DNA of 44,640 bases from contig JAGRLT010000059.1 of assembly GCA_020441665.1 (NCBI GenBank), positions 1 to 44,640 on the forward strand, given 5' to 3'. The notes under the pieces were generated by a model. It had not been told where the DNA came from. It was given only the letters and a program-made list of their open reading frames with translations, and ran no database searches. Source of the DNA: Nitratireductor sp. Its GTDB lineage: Bacteria > Pseudomonadota > Alphaproteobacteria > Rhizobiales > Rhizobiaceae. The position numbers and the translations under genes are program-made. Positions 24,957-33,013 of the stretch are shown one piece after another; the stretch's first letter is position 1; each line of letters opens with the position of its first letter.

Positions 24957-25838
24957 ATGACCCAACCTCAAATCGCATTTCTCGGCACCGGGCTGATGGG
25001 CGGGCCGATGGCGGCCAATCTGCTCAAGGCCGGGTTTTCCGTGACGGCCTGGAACCGGACCGCCGCCAAGGCGCAGGCGCTTGGACCGCTGGGCGCAAGG
25101 GCTGCTGCATCGCCCGGCGCGGCGGCGGCGGACGCCGACATCGTCATCACCATGGTCTCGGATGGGCCGGCGGCCGCCGATCTGCTGTTTTCCCAGGGCG
25201 TCGCCGACACCATGAAGCGGGGCGCCGTGCTGGTCGACATGAGCTCAATCAAGCCGGCCGAAGCGCGCGATCATGCCGAAAGGCTTCGCGCAAGGGGTCT
25301 CGACCATCTCGATGCGCCCGTTTCCGGCGGCACGCGGGGTGCCGAGGCCGCAAGCCTCGCCATCATGGCCGGCGGCGATGCCGATGTGTTTGAACGGCTC
25401 CTGCCGGTGCTGTCCGCCATGGGCCGTCCGGTCCGGGTCGGCCCTCACGGTGCCGGCCAGTTGTCGAAGCTCACCAATCAGGCCATCGTCGCGGCCACCA
25501 TCGGCATCGTTGCCGAGGCCATGCTGTTTGCCGGCAAGGGCGGCGCCGACCCCGCCGCGATCCGCGCGGCGCTCAAGGGCGGCTTTGCCGATTCGATCGT
25601 CCTCCAGCAGCATGGCGAGCGGATGACGACGGGCAATTTCGCACCCGGCGCCGCGTCCAGAACCCAGTTGAAGGACATCGAAAACGTCCTGTCCGAGGCG
25701 CAATCGCTTGGCCTGGCCCTGCCGCTCGTCGAGCATATGCGCTCCCGCTATGCGCGTTTCATCGACGAACTCGACGGTGCCGGCAAGGATCATTCCGGCA
25801 TCTATCTCGAACTTCTAGACCTCAACGGGATGGCATAG
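24957..25838 (+). CDS. Beta-hydroxyacid dehydrogenase (3-hydroxyisobutyrate/tartronate semialdehyde reductase family)
   Basis: A 293-residue NAD(P)-dependent enzyme. The Rossmann motif is GLGTGLMGGPMA-like (FLGTGLMGGPMA, residues about 6-17), the substrate loop is DAPVSGGTRGAE, and the catalytic Lys is in LSKLTNQ. These are the hallmarks of the 3-HIBADH/GarR/LtnD family. Adjacent genes handle sugar acids, which suggests a substrate such as L-threonate or tartronate semialdehyde (inference). The start is ATG 24957. It is followed 3 bp later by the DenD-like gene, so they are co-translated. Confidence 0.85.
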   Translation: MTQPQIAFLGTGLMGGPMAANLLKAGFSVTAWNRTAAKAQALGPLGARAAASPGAAAADADIVITMVSDGPAAADLLFSQGVADTMKRGAVLVDMSSIKPAEARDHAERLRARGLDHLDAPVSGGTRGAEAASLAIMAGGDADVFERLLPVLSAMGRPVRVGPHGAGQLSKLTNQAIVAATIGIVAEAMLFAGKGGADPAAIRAALKGGFADSIVLQQHGERMTTGNFAPGAASRTQLKDIENVLSEAQSLGLALPLVEHMRSRYARFIDELDGAGKDHSGIYLELLDLNGMA

Positions 25839-25841
25839 GCG

Positions 25842-26831
25842 ATGGCGGCCGACATCCTCATCATCGGCGGCGCCGGCATGGTCGGCCAGAAGCTGGCGAA
25901 CCGCATCGCCGCGGGCGGGATCGGCCGCGCGATCGAAAGCCTGACACTGCATGATATCGTCACGGCAAAATGCCCGCCGGCCGATTTCCCGACTGCCGCG
26001 TCAACCGGAAACCTGGCCGATACGGGCGCAGCCGCGCGTCTGGCGGCGGCGCGGCCCGATATCGTCTACCACCTGGCCGCAATCGTCTCGGGCGATGCGG
26101 AAAGCAACTTCGACAAGGGCTGGGATATCAATGCGCGCGGCTCATGGGCACTGCTTGAGGCCCTGCGCGCGGAACATGAGGCAAGCGGCGGCACCTATCG
26201 TCCGCGCGTCGTCTTCGCGTCTTCTATCGCCGTCTTCGGCCCGCCCTTCCCCGACAGGATCGACGACGATTTCCTCTGCGCGCCACAGACTTCCTATGGC
26301 GCGCAGAAGGCGGTGACCGAACTCCTGATCGCCGACTATGCCCGCAAGGGTTTCATCGACGGCCTCTCCCTCCGCCTGCCGACCCTTTGCGTCAGGCCGG
26401 GCAAGCCCAATCTTGCCGCTTCCTCCTTTTTTTCCGGCATCATCCGCGAACCGCTCAACGGCGAAACCGCGATCCTGCCGGTACCCGACAGCGTGCGCCA
26501 CTGGCACGCTTCCCCCCGCGCCGCGGCGAAGTTCTTCACCGATGCCGCCACCCTCGACACGGCAAGGCTCGCCGGCCGCCTCAGCCTCAACATGCCGGGC
26601 GTTTCCTGCACGGTTGCCGAGCAGATCGAGGCTTTGCGCTCCATTGCTGGCGAGGCGGCGGTCGCGGGCATCGAGCCCCGGCCCGACGAGACCATTCACA
26701 GGATCGTTTCCGGCTGGCCACGCGACTTCGCACCGCATCGTGCCCGCGCGCTGGGGTTCACCGCCGAGCAGGACTTTGAGGAGATCATCCGGGTCTACCT
26801 CGAGGATGACCTGCCGGTGCGACCGGACTGA
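25842..26831 (+). CDS. denD: NAD-dependent epimerase/dehydratase family protein, probable D-erythronate dehydrogenase
   Basis: A 329-residue extended SDR enzyme. It has [13 protein letters not shown] (nucleotide binding), [21 protein letters not shown], the catalytic Ser in [11 protein letters not shown] and the Tyr/Lys pair in SYGAQKAV. The stretch [12 protein letters not shown] and [20 protein letters not shown] match the D-erythronate dehydrogenase (DenD) subfamily as I recall it. This enzyme would oxidise a C4 or related aldonate at C2 or C3. The start is ATG 25842, 3 bp after the dehydrogenase gene. The absence of the usual denBC/OtnC partners leaves the true substrate open. Confidence 0.78.
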   Translation: MAADILIIGGAGMVGQKLANRIAAGGIGRAIESLTLHDIVTAKCPPADFPTAASTGNLADTGAAARLAAARPDIVYHLAAIVSGDAESNFDKGWDINARGSWALLEALRAEHEASGGTYRPRVVFASSIAVFGPPFPDRIDDDFLCAPQTSYGAQKAVTELLIADYARKGFIDGLSLRLPTLCVRPGKPNLAASSFFSGIIREPLNGETAILPVPDSVRHWHASPRAAAKFFTDAATLDTARLAGRLSLNMPGVSCTVAEQIEALRSIAGEAAVAGIEPRPDETIHRIVSGWPRDFAPHRARALGFTAEQDFEEIIRVYLEDDLPVRPD

Positions 26832-26884
26832 CCAAGGGCGGCAATCCAACCCGGCAATCGTTTCAAATTTCAGGAATCAAGCCC

Positions 26885-28684
26885 ATGCGCCAGAAGAAGA
26901 AACCGGAGGATCTGCGATCCCGCCAGTGGTTCGACAATCCCGACAATCCGGAGATGACCGCGCTCTATCTCGAACGCTATCTCAACTATGGCCTGACCCG
27001 CGCCGAATTGCAGGCCAACAAGCCGATCATCGCCATTGCCCAGACCGGCTCGGATCTGTCGCCCTGCAACCGCCACCACATCGAACTCGCCAAACGGGTG
27101 CGCGACGGCATCATGGCGAGCGGCGGCGTACCGCTTGAAGTGCCGGTCCATCCAATACAGGAAACCGGCAAGCGGCCGACGGCAAGTCTCGACCGCAACC
27201 TTGCCTATCTGTCGCTGGTCGAAAGCCTGTTCGGCTATCCCATCGACGGCGTCGTGCTGATGATCGGCTGCGACAAGACCACGCCCGCCCTGCTGATGGC
27301 GGCGGCAACGGTCAACATTCCCGCCATCGCGCTCTCCGTCGGGCCGATGCTCAACGGCTGGTTTCGCGGCCAGCGCACCGGCTCCGGCACCATCGTGTGG
27401 AAGGCGCGCGAGCTCCACGCCGCCGGCGAGATCGACGATGGCGGCTTCATGGATCTCGTGGCTTCCTCGGCGCCGTCGACGGGCTTCTGCAACACCATGG
27501 GCACCGCCACGACCATGAACTCGCTCGCCGAGGCGCTGGGCATGCAGTTGCCGGGTTCGGCGGCCATTCCCGCGCCCTATCGCGAGCGCGGCCAGATCGC
27601 CTACGAAACGGGAAGGCGCATCGTCGACATGGTGCATGAGGATCTGAAGCCCTCCGCCATCATGACGCGCGAGGCTTTCGAAAACGCCATCGTCGTCAAC
27701 TCGGCGATCGGCGGCTCGACCAACGCACCGATCCATCTCAACGGCATCGCCCGCCATCTCGGCATCCAGCTTACCAATGACGACTGGCAGGCGATCGGTC
27801 ACGCCATTCCCCTGCTGGTCAATCTGCAGCCGGCCGGGGAGTATCTCGGCGAGGATTTTCACCGCGCCGGCGGCGTGCCCGCCGTCATCGGCGAATTGCT
27901 CGGCGCCGGCCTCCTGCCCCATCCCGATGCCGTGACGGCGAATGGCAGGACCCTGGGCGACAACTGCCGCAGCGCGGAAATCGTCAGCCCCGAAGTGATC
28001 CGGAGCGTTGCCGATCCGATGAAGGCCAGGGCCGGCTTCATCAATCTCAAGGGCAATCTCTTCGACAGCGCGATCATGAAAACCTCGGTCATTTCCGACG
28101 AGTTCCGCAAGCGCTATCTGGAAGACCCCGACGACCCGGAAGCGTTCGAGGGCCGGGCGATCGTCTTCGACGGACCGGAGGATTTCCACCGGCGCATCGA
28201 CGATCCCGCCCTCGACATCGACGAGCACTGCATCCTGTTCATGCGCGGCACGGGGCCGATCGGCTATCCGGGCGGCGCTGAAGTCGTCAACATGCGCCCG
28301 CCGGCCTATCTCATCAGGAAAGGCGTCTCGTCGCTTGCCTGCGTCGGTGATGGCCGCCAGTCGGGAACCTCCGGCTCGCCCTCGATCCTCAACGCCTCGC
28401 CCGAGGCGGCGGCAGGCGGCGGACTGGCCCTGCTCAGGACGGGCGACCGGGTGCGCATCGATCTCCGCAAGGGCGCCGCCGACATGCTGGTGCCCGAAGA
28501 CGAACTCAAGGCGCGCCGCGCCGCGCTGGAAGCTGCCGGCGGCTTCCCGATACTGCAGAGCCAGTCCCCGTGGCAGCAGTTCTTCCGGGAGAAGGTCGAG
28601 CCCTTTTCCGAGGGCATGACACTGCGGGATGCCGACCGGTATCGCGACATCGCCAACAGGTACGTGCCGCGCGACAATCACTGA
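26885..28684 (+). CDS. IlvD/Edd family sugar-acid dehydratase, D-xylonate dehydratase-like
   Basis: A 599-residue Fe-S dehydratase. The start ATG 26885 has weak upstream purines. The N-terminus ([21 protein letters not shown]) and C-terminus agree closely with my recollection of Caulobacter XylD. Cluster ligands and the active-site region are visible as [22 protein letters not shown] and [14 protein letters not shown]. It removes water from an aldonate (D-xylonate, L-arabonate or similar) to give a 2-keto-3-deoxy acid. Its length is typical of the sugar-acid branch rather than of IlvD proper. Neighbouring dehydrogenase and KDG-kinase-like genes imply a whole aldonate route. Which aldonate is used is not decidable by eye. 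Confidence 0.87.
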   Translation: MRQKKKPEDLRSRQWFDNPDNPEMTALYLERYLNYGLTRAELQANKPIIAIAQTGSDLSPCNRHHIELAKRVRDGIMASGGVPLEVPVHPIQETGKRPTASLDRNLAYLSLVESLFGYPIDGVVLMIGCDKTTPALLMAAATVNIPAIALSVGPMLNGWFRGQRTGSGTIVWKARELHAAGEIDDGGFMDLVASSAPSTGFCNTMGTATTMNSLAEALGMQLPGSAAIPAPYRERGQIAYETGRRIVDMVHEDLKPSAIMTREAFENAIVVNSAIGGSTNAPIHLNGIARHLGIQLTNDDWQAIGHAIPLLVNLQPAGEYLGEDFHRAGGVPAVIGELLGAGLLPHPDAVTANGRTLGDNCRSAEIVSPEVIRSVADPMKARAGFINLKGNLFDSAIMKTSVISDEFRKRYLEDPDDPEAFEGRAIVFDGPEDFHRRIDDPALDIDEHCILFMRGTGPIGYPGGAEVVNMRPPAYLIRKGVSSLACVGDGRQSGTSGSPSILNASPEAAAGGGLALLRTGDRVRIDLRKGAADMLVPEDELKARRAALEAAGGFPILQSQSPWQQFFREKVEPFSEGMTLRDADRYRDIANRYVPRDNH

Positions 28685-28721
28685 TCCATATCAATCGAAC
28701 TTCCGCCGAAGGAGAGAACCG

Positions 28722-29687
28722 ATGAAGCCCGATCTGCTGCTGGTTGGCGGCACCACCCCGAGAACCCTCTCGGCGCTCGAGGAGCGTTTCACCGTCCATC
28801 GAACCACCGAGATCGCCGATATGGACGCCTTTCTGGCCGAAAAGGGCGATGCGATCCTCGGCGTCGCCACCAATGGCCATGACGGGCTGGCGCCGGAGGT
28901 CATGGCCCGGCTGCCCAATCTGGAGATCATCTCCTGCTACGGCGTCGGCTATGACGCGATCGATGCGAAGGCCGCCGCCGCGCGCGGCATCGTTGTCACC
29001 CACACGCCGGACGTGCTCAATGCCGATGTGGCGAACACGGCGATCATGCTGCTGCTTGCCGTCTCGCGGCGCCTGCTGCGCGACGACGCCTTTCTGCGCG
29101 CCGGCAAATGGACCGGCTTCGGCGGCGCGCCGCTGACCGATTCCATCGAGGGTAGGAAAGTCGGCATACTGGGCCTCGGGCGGATCGGCGAAACGATCGC
29201 CCACAAGCTCTCGGTCTTCAACTGCGAGATCGCCTATCACACCCGCACCCGGCGCGACACCCCCTATCGCTATTATGACAGGCTCGTCGACCTGGCGCGC
29301 GACGTCGACTATCTGATCGTCATCACGCCGGGCGGCGCGGCCACCCGCAAGCTCGTCAACCGCGAGGTGATCGAAGCGCTCGGGCCGAACGGCACGCTGA
29401 TCAACATCGCCCGCGGCAGCGTCGTCGACGAGAAGGAACTGGTCGCCGCCCTGCTCGACGGCCGCCTCGGTGCCGCCGGCCTCGACGTCTTCGAGGACGA
29501 GCCCCATGTCCCGCAGGCGCTGCTGCCCCTCGACAATGTGATCCTGCTGCCCCATGTCGGCAGCGCGACGGTGGAAACCCGCCGTGCCATGGGCGATTTG
29601 ACGGTCGAAAACCTGGTGCGCTACTTCACGGACGGAACCGTCACCTCCCCCGTCCCCGAATGCGCGGCGATCGCGAAGACCGGCTGA
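28722..29687 (+). CDS. D-isomer-specific 2-hydroxyacid dehydrogenase (hydroxypyruvate/glyoxylate reductase-like)
   Basis: A 321-residue NAD(P)-dependent dehydrogenase. The Rossmann core GILGLGRIGETIA and the catalytic Arg (NIARGSVVDE), Glu (FEDEPHVP) and His (LLPHVGSAT) are all present. The start is ATG 28722 behind AAGGAGAG; the longer frame overlaps the dehydratase tail without family resemblance. It would reduce 2-oxoacids such as hydroxypyruvate, glyoxylate or a 2-keto aldonate in the same pathway. The following kinase starts 8 bp after its stop. Confidence 0.88.
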   Translation: MKPDLLLVGGTTPRTLSALEERFTVHRTTEIADMDAFLAEKGDAILGVATNGHDGLAPEVMARLPNLEIISCYGVGYDAIDAKAAAARGIVVTHTPDVLNADVANTAIMLLLAVSRRLLRDDAFLRAGKWTGFGGAPLTDSIEGRKVGILGLGRIGETIAHKLSVFNCEIAYHTRTRRDTPYRYYDRLVDLARDVDYLIVITPGGAATRKLVNREVIEALGPNGTLINIARGSVVDEKELVAALLDGRLGAAGLDVFEDEPHVPQALLPLDNVILLPHVGSATVETRRAMGDLTVENLVRYFTDGTVTSPVPECAAIAKTG

Positions 29688-29695
29688 TCACCCCC

Positions 29696-30613
29696 ATGGC
29701 CGAGCCCGCAAGAACCTTTCTTTCCATCGGCGAATGCATGCTGGAATTTTCACGCCGCGCCGACGGCGCCTTCAATCTCGGCTATGCCGGCGACACGCTC
29801 AACACCGCCTGCTATTTCCGCGCGGCGGCGGGCGATGCATGGCACGTCCAGTATTTCACCCGCCTCGGCAGCGACGTTTATTCGGCCGGGTTGCGGGCGT
29901 TTCTTGAAAGCCGGGGCATCGCGACGCACTGGATCGCCAGCGATCCCCACCGCCTGCCCGGCCTCTACCTGATCGAGACCAGGGACGGCGAGCGTTCCTT
30001 CTCCTATTGGCGCTCGCAATCGGCGGCGCGCCTGCTGGCCGATGACGAGCCACGCCTGCGGGCCGCAATCGCCGCCGGCGCCGTGCTCTATTTTTCCGGC
30101 ATCACGCTGGCGATCCTGGCGCCCGACCGGCGCCAGTTCCTGCTTGAAGCCCTCGCCGCCGCCCGCGCCGCCGGCAAGACCACCGTCTTCGATCCCAATA
30201 TCCGCCCCAGGCTCTGGCAGGATGCCGAAACCCTGCGCCAGTCCATCGCCGAGGCGTCCGCCGCCGCCGCGATCGTGCTGCCGAGCTACGACGACGAAAG
30301 GGCGGTCTTCGCCGACGCGTCGCTCGAAGCCTGTGCCGGACGCTATCGCGCCTATGGCGCCGGCGAGGTCGTCGTCAAGAATGGCGGTGGGCCGGTTTGC
30401 GCCTTCGCCGATGGCCGGATGGTTGCCATCGACGGTCTCGACAGGGTCGAACCCCTCGATTCCACCGGCGCCGGCGACGCCTTCAACGGCGCCTATCTCG
30501 CCGCCCGGCTGTCCGGCGACAGCGCGGCGGATGCGATCCGCAAGGCGCATGTCCTGGCGGCAAGGGTGGTGCGCCACCCCGGCGCCCTCCTGCCCCCCGA
30601 AGCATTGGCATAA
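29696..30613 (+). CDS. kdgK: PfkB family carbohydrate kinase, probable 2-dehydro-3-deoxygluconokinase
   Basis: A 305-residue ribokinase-fold kinase. LSIGECMLEF at the start, the AGDTLNTACYF sugar-binding loop, FSYWRSQSAAR and the C-terminal DSTGAGDAFNGAYLAA (catalytic Asp and anion hole) all match KdgK. It phosphorylates KDG to KDPG before aldolase cleavage. The start is ATG 29696; an upstream in-frame ATG at 29660 would overlap the preceding gene. Since KdgK acts on a six-carbon acid while XylD-like enzymes usually make a five-carbon one, the operon's substrate may be a hexonate, or this kinase may have shifted specificity (inference). Confidence 0.83.
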   Translation: MAEPARTFLSIGECMLEFSRRADGAFNLGYAGDTLNTACYFRAAAGDAWHVQYFTRLGSDVYSAGLRAFLESRGIATHWIASDPHRLPGLYLIETRDGERSFSYWRSQSAARLLADDEPRLRAAIAAGAVLYFSGITLAILAPDRRQFLLEALAAARAAGKTTVFDPNIRPRLWQDAETLRQSIAEASAAAAIVLPSYDDERAVFADASLEACAGRYRAYGAGEVVVKNGGGPVCAFADGRMVAIDGLDRVEPLDSTGAGDAFNGAYLAARLSGDSAADAIRKAHVLAARVVRHPGALLPPEALA

Positions 30614-30654
30614 GGCCCGCGCGGGATCTGTTCCCATTGCTCCGCTGACGGCGG

Positions 30655-31302
30655 TCAAACCGCGTCGGGCTGGTTCGGCGGCGCCGCCTCGTTGAAGGCT
30701 TCAATCGCATCCAGCGCATCGAAAATCCGCGCAAGGGTCGGCCATGTCGCGGTGTCGATGCCGAAGCGGCGATTGTTCCAGACCTGCGCGTAAAGACAGA
30801 TATCGGCAAGGCCCGGCGTCTCGCCATGGCAATAGCGGCCGGTGGCGGCATCGCGCGCCAGCGCCACCTCCAGCGCGTCGAAGGTCGAGACCACCCAATG
30901 GGTGAACCAGCGCTTCTTGGCCGCCTCATCGGCGCCGAATTCCGAGCCGATATGGTTCAGCACCCGCAGATTGTTCAGCGGATGGATTTCGCAGGCGATC
31001 ATATAGGCAAGCGCCCGCACCCGCGCCCGGCCGGCGGCATCCCCCGGCAGAAGCGGCGGCTCGGAATGGGTTTCGTCGAGCCATTCGATGATCGCCAGCG
31101 ACTGGGTGAGGACGAGGCCGTCCGCGGTCTCCAGCGACGGCACCAGCCCCGCCGGATTGAGCTTCAGATAGCCCGGTGTCTTATGCGCCTTTTCGAGCAG
31201 CGGATAGGCGACATAGTCGTAATCGAGCCCCTTGAGGTTGAGCGCCGCGCGCAGGCGCGTCGAGGTCGAGGAGCGGAAATAGTTGTGCAGCCTGAGCGTC
31301 AT
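30655..31302 (-). CDS. nagL: Maleylpyruvate/maleylacetoacetate isomerase (zeta-class GST)
   Basis: A 215-residue glutathione S-transferase-fold protein. The SSTSTRLRAAL motif (about 12-22) is the zeta-class signature with the glutathione-activating Ser. NPAGLVPSLE carries the cis-Pro, and TQSLAIIEWLDE binds glutathione. The enzyme isomerises maleylpyruvate (gentisate path) or maleylacetoacetate (homogentisate path). Its start ATG 31302 overlaps the stop of the FAH-family gene by 4 bp. The partner is of the fumarylpyruvate hydrolase type, so the gentisate reading is preferred. No gentisate 1,2-dioxygenase is in the window. Confidence 0.88.
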   Translation of the reverse strand: MTLRLHNYFRSSTSTRLRAALNLKGLDYDYVAYPLLEKAHKTPGYLKLNPAGLVPSLETADGLVLTQSLAIIEWLDETHSEPPLLPGDAAGRARVRALAYMIACEIHPLNNLRVLNHIGSEFGADEAAKKRWFTHWVVSTFDALEVALARDAATGRYCHGETPGLADICLYAQVWNNRRFGIDTATWPTLARIFDALDAIEAFNEAAPPNQPDAV

Positions 31303-32000
31303 GCGCTTTCCCGCCCGGTGATCGTGGTCGCGATTTCGCCGAGCCCCTCGATCGACACGACGCAGACATCGCCGGGCACCAGCGGCCCCACGCCGGCCGG
31401 CGTTCCGGTCATGATGAGATCGCCCGCCTTGAGCGTGACCGATCGCGACAGGACCGAGATGATCTCCGGCACGGCCCAGATCATGTCGCTCAGATCGCCG
31501 TCCTGGCGCAGCGTTCCGTTGACGCTCAGCCTGATCGAGCCCTTCGAAACATGCCCGCTCCGCGAAACGGGATGGAGCGGGCCGATCACCGCCGAGCGGT
31601 CGAACCCCTTGCTCATGTCCCAGGGCCGGCCCTGATCGCGGGCTGCCGATTGCAGGTCGCGGCGGGTCAGATCATTGCCGATGCCATAGCCCCAGACATG
31701 GTCAAGCGCATCGCTCTCGTCGATATCGCGGCCGTCCGTGCCGATGGCGATCACCAGTTCCGCCTCATGGTGCAGGTTTTGCGTCAGCGGCGGATAAGCG
31801 ATCGCCTCGCCATCATCGACCACCGCATCGGCCGGCTTGGTGAAGAAGAAGGGCGGTTCGCGATCCGGGTCCTTGCCCATCTCCCGCGCATGGGCGGCAT
31901 AGTTGCGCCCGACGCAGAAAATCCGCCGCACCGCGAAACGGTCGCCGGAGCCGGCCACCGCGACGCTTGCCACCGGATGCGGCCCGATTACGAATGCCAT
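31299..32000 (-). CDS. nagK: Fumarylpyruvate hydrolase (FAH family)
   Basis: A 233-residue FAH-fold hydrolase. FCVGRNYAAHAREMG, PPFFFTKPADAV and the metal-binding HHEAELVIAIG plus GIGNDLTRRDLQ and TGTPAGVGPL are canonical. The size and the DREPPFFFTKP segment match fumarylpyruvate hydrolases of the gentisate pathway, which split fumarylpyruvate into fumarate and pyruvate. The start is ATG 32000 behind AGAGGAAG. It is translated together with the isomerase downstream. The 198-bp gap before it (32001-32198) separates it from coxM and may hold its promoter. Confidence 0.88.
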   Translation of the reverse strand: MAFVIGPHPVASVAVAGSGDRFAVRRIFCVGRNYAAHAREMGKDPDREPPFFFTKPADAVVDDGEAIAYPPLTQNLHHEAELVIAIGTDGRDIDESDALDHVWGYGIGNDLTRRDLQSAARDQGRPWDMSKGFDRSAVIGPLHPVSRSGHVSKGSIRLSVNGTLRQDGDLSDMIWAVPEIISVLSRSVTLKAGDLIMTGTPAGVGPLVPGDVCVVSIEGLGEIATTITGRESA

Positions 32001-32198
32001 CTCAGATCTTCCTCTTCATGCCCCTGCTTCACGCCGCCGACTCGAAATACCCTCGGGGCTCCGGAGCCGGTTATAGCACGCTTTCGGCGGGAAACCGCGC
32101 ATGAAGGGATGCGTATCGCGACGCGGCGGGAGTGCGCTGCCATGGGCGGGATCTGCCCCTGGCACGGATCCCGCCGATTTTATTCTATCCAGACTGGA

Positions 32199-32999
32199 CT
32201 ATCCCGCTTGGGCGACGGCACGCCGCGCCATCACGTTGACGAGATGGGCCCGGTAGGCCGCATCGCCGTGAATGTCCGACAGCATGTCGTCCGCGCTGGT
32301 GGCAATCGAGGCGATCGCATCGGCGGAGAAATTGCCGGCCAGCGCCTTTTCCATCGCGCGATGGCGGAAGACGCCGTCATTGCCGGCCCCGGTCACCGCC
32401 ACGCGGATATCGCCCTTGCCGTGATCGGCGACGAACACGCCGCACATGGCATAGCGCGAGGCAGGGTTGGGATATTTCACATAGGCTGCCCGCGTCGGCG
32501 CGGCGAAGGCGACCGCCGTGATGATCTCGCCGTCCTTGAGCGCCGTTTCGAACATGCCCTTGAAGAACTTGTCCGCCTCGATCTCGCGCTTGTTGGTAAC
32601 GATGGTCGCCCCCAGCGCCAGCATCGCCGCCGGATAATCAGCCGCCGGATCGTTGTTGGCAATCGAGCCGCCGATCGTGCCCATATGGCGCACCGCGGGA
32701 TCGCCGATATGGCTGGCGAGCGCGGCAAGCGCCGGGCAGACAGCCGCAAGCTTGCCGTTCGTCGACACGTCGTAATGGGTGGTGGCCGCACCAATGGCGA
32801 CTTTCTTGCCCGAGACCTTGATGCCGCTCATGCCCTTGATGTGGCGCAGATCGATGAGATCGGTCGGCGCCGCCAGGCGCTGCTTCATGGTCGGGATCAG
32901 CGTCTGACCGCCCGACACGAACTTCGCGTCATCACCCTTCTTGAACAGTTTGGCGGCCTCTTCCAGCGAGGAAGCACGGTGATAGTTGGTCTGATACAT
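32199..32999 (-). CDS. coxM: Medium (FAD-binding) subunit, CO dehydrogenase-like xanthine dehydrogenase family
   Basis: A 266-residue FAD-binding subunit. The visible flavin loops are FVSGGQTLIPTMKQR and MGTIGGSIANNDPAADYPAA, the two hallmark regions of the family. The start is ATG 32999 behind GAGGAGACC; the longer frame overlaps coxL. It passes electrons from the molybdenum centre via the [2Fe-2S] clusters to FAD and then to an acceptor. Last gene in the order S-L-M, which is the order of form II enzymes; form I operons are M-S-L. Confidence 0.88.
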   Translation of the reverse strand: MYQTNYHRASSLEEAAKLFKKGDDAKFVSGGQTLIPTMKQRLAAPTDLIDLRHIKGMSGIKVSGKKVAIGAATTHYDVSTNGKLAAVCPALAALASHIGDPAVRHMGTIGGSIANNDPAADYPAAMLALGATIVTNKREIEADKFFKGMFETALKDGEIITAVAFAAPTRAAYVKYPNPASRYAMCGVFVADHGKGDIRVAVTGAGNDGVFRHRAMEKALAGNFSADAIASIATSADDMLSDIHGDAAYRAHLVNVMARRAVAQAG

Positions 33000-33013
33000 G
33001 GTCCGGTCTCCTC

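Noticed and set aside
26870-28681. 603-codon frame opposite the dehydratase
   Set aside because: It is the mirror frame of the XylD-like gene and shows no protein-family features.
30616-30625. Terminator after the kinase gene
   Set aside because: CCCGCGCGGG is a loopless palindrome without a T-run, so it is too weak to call.
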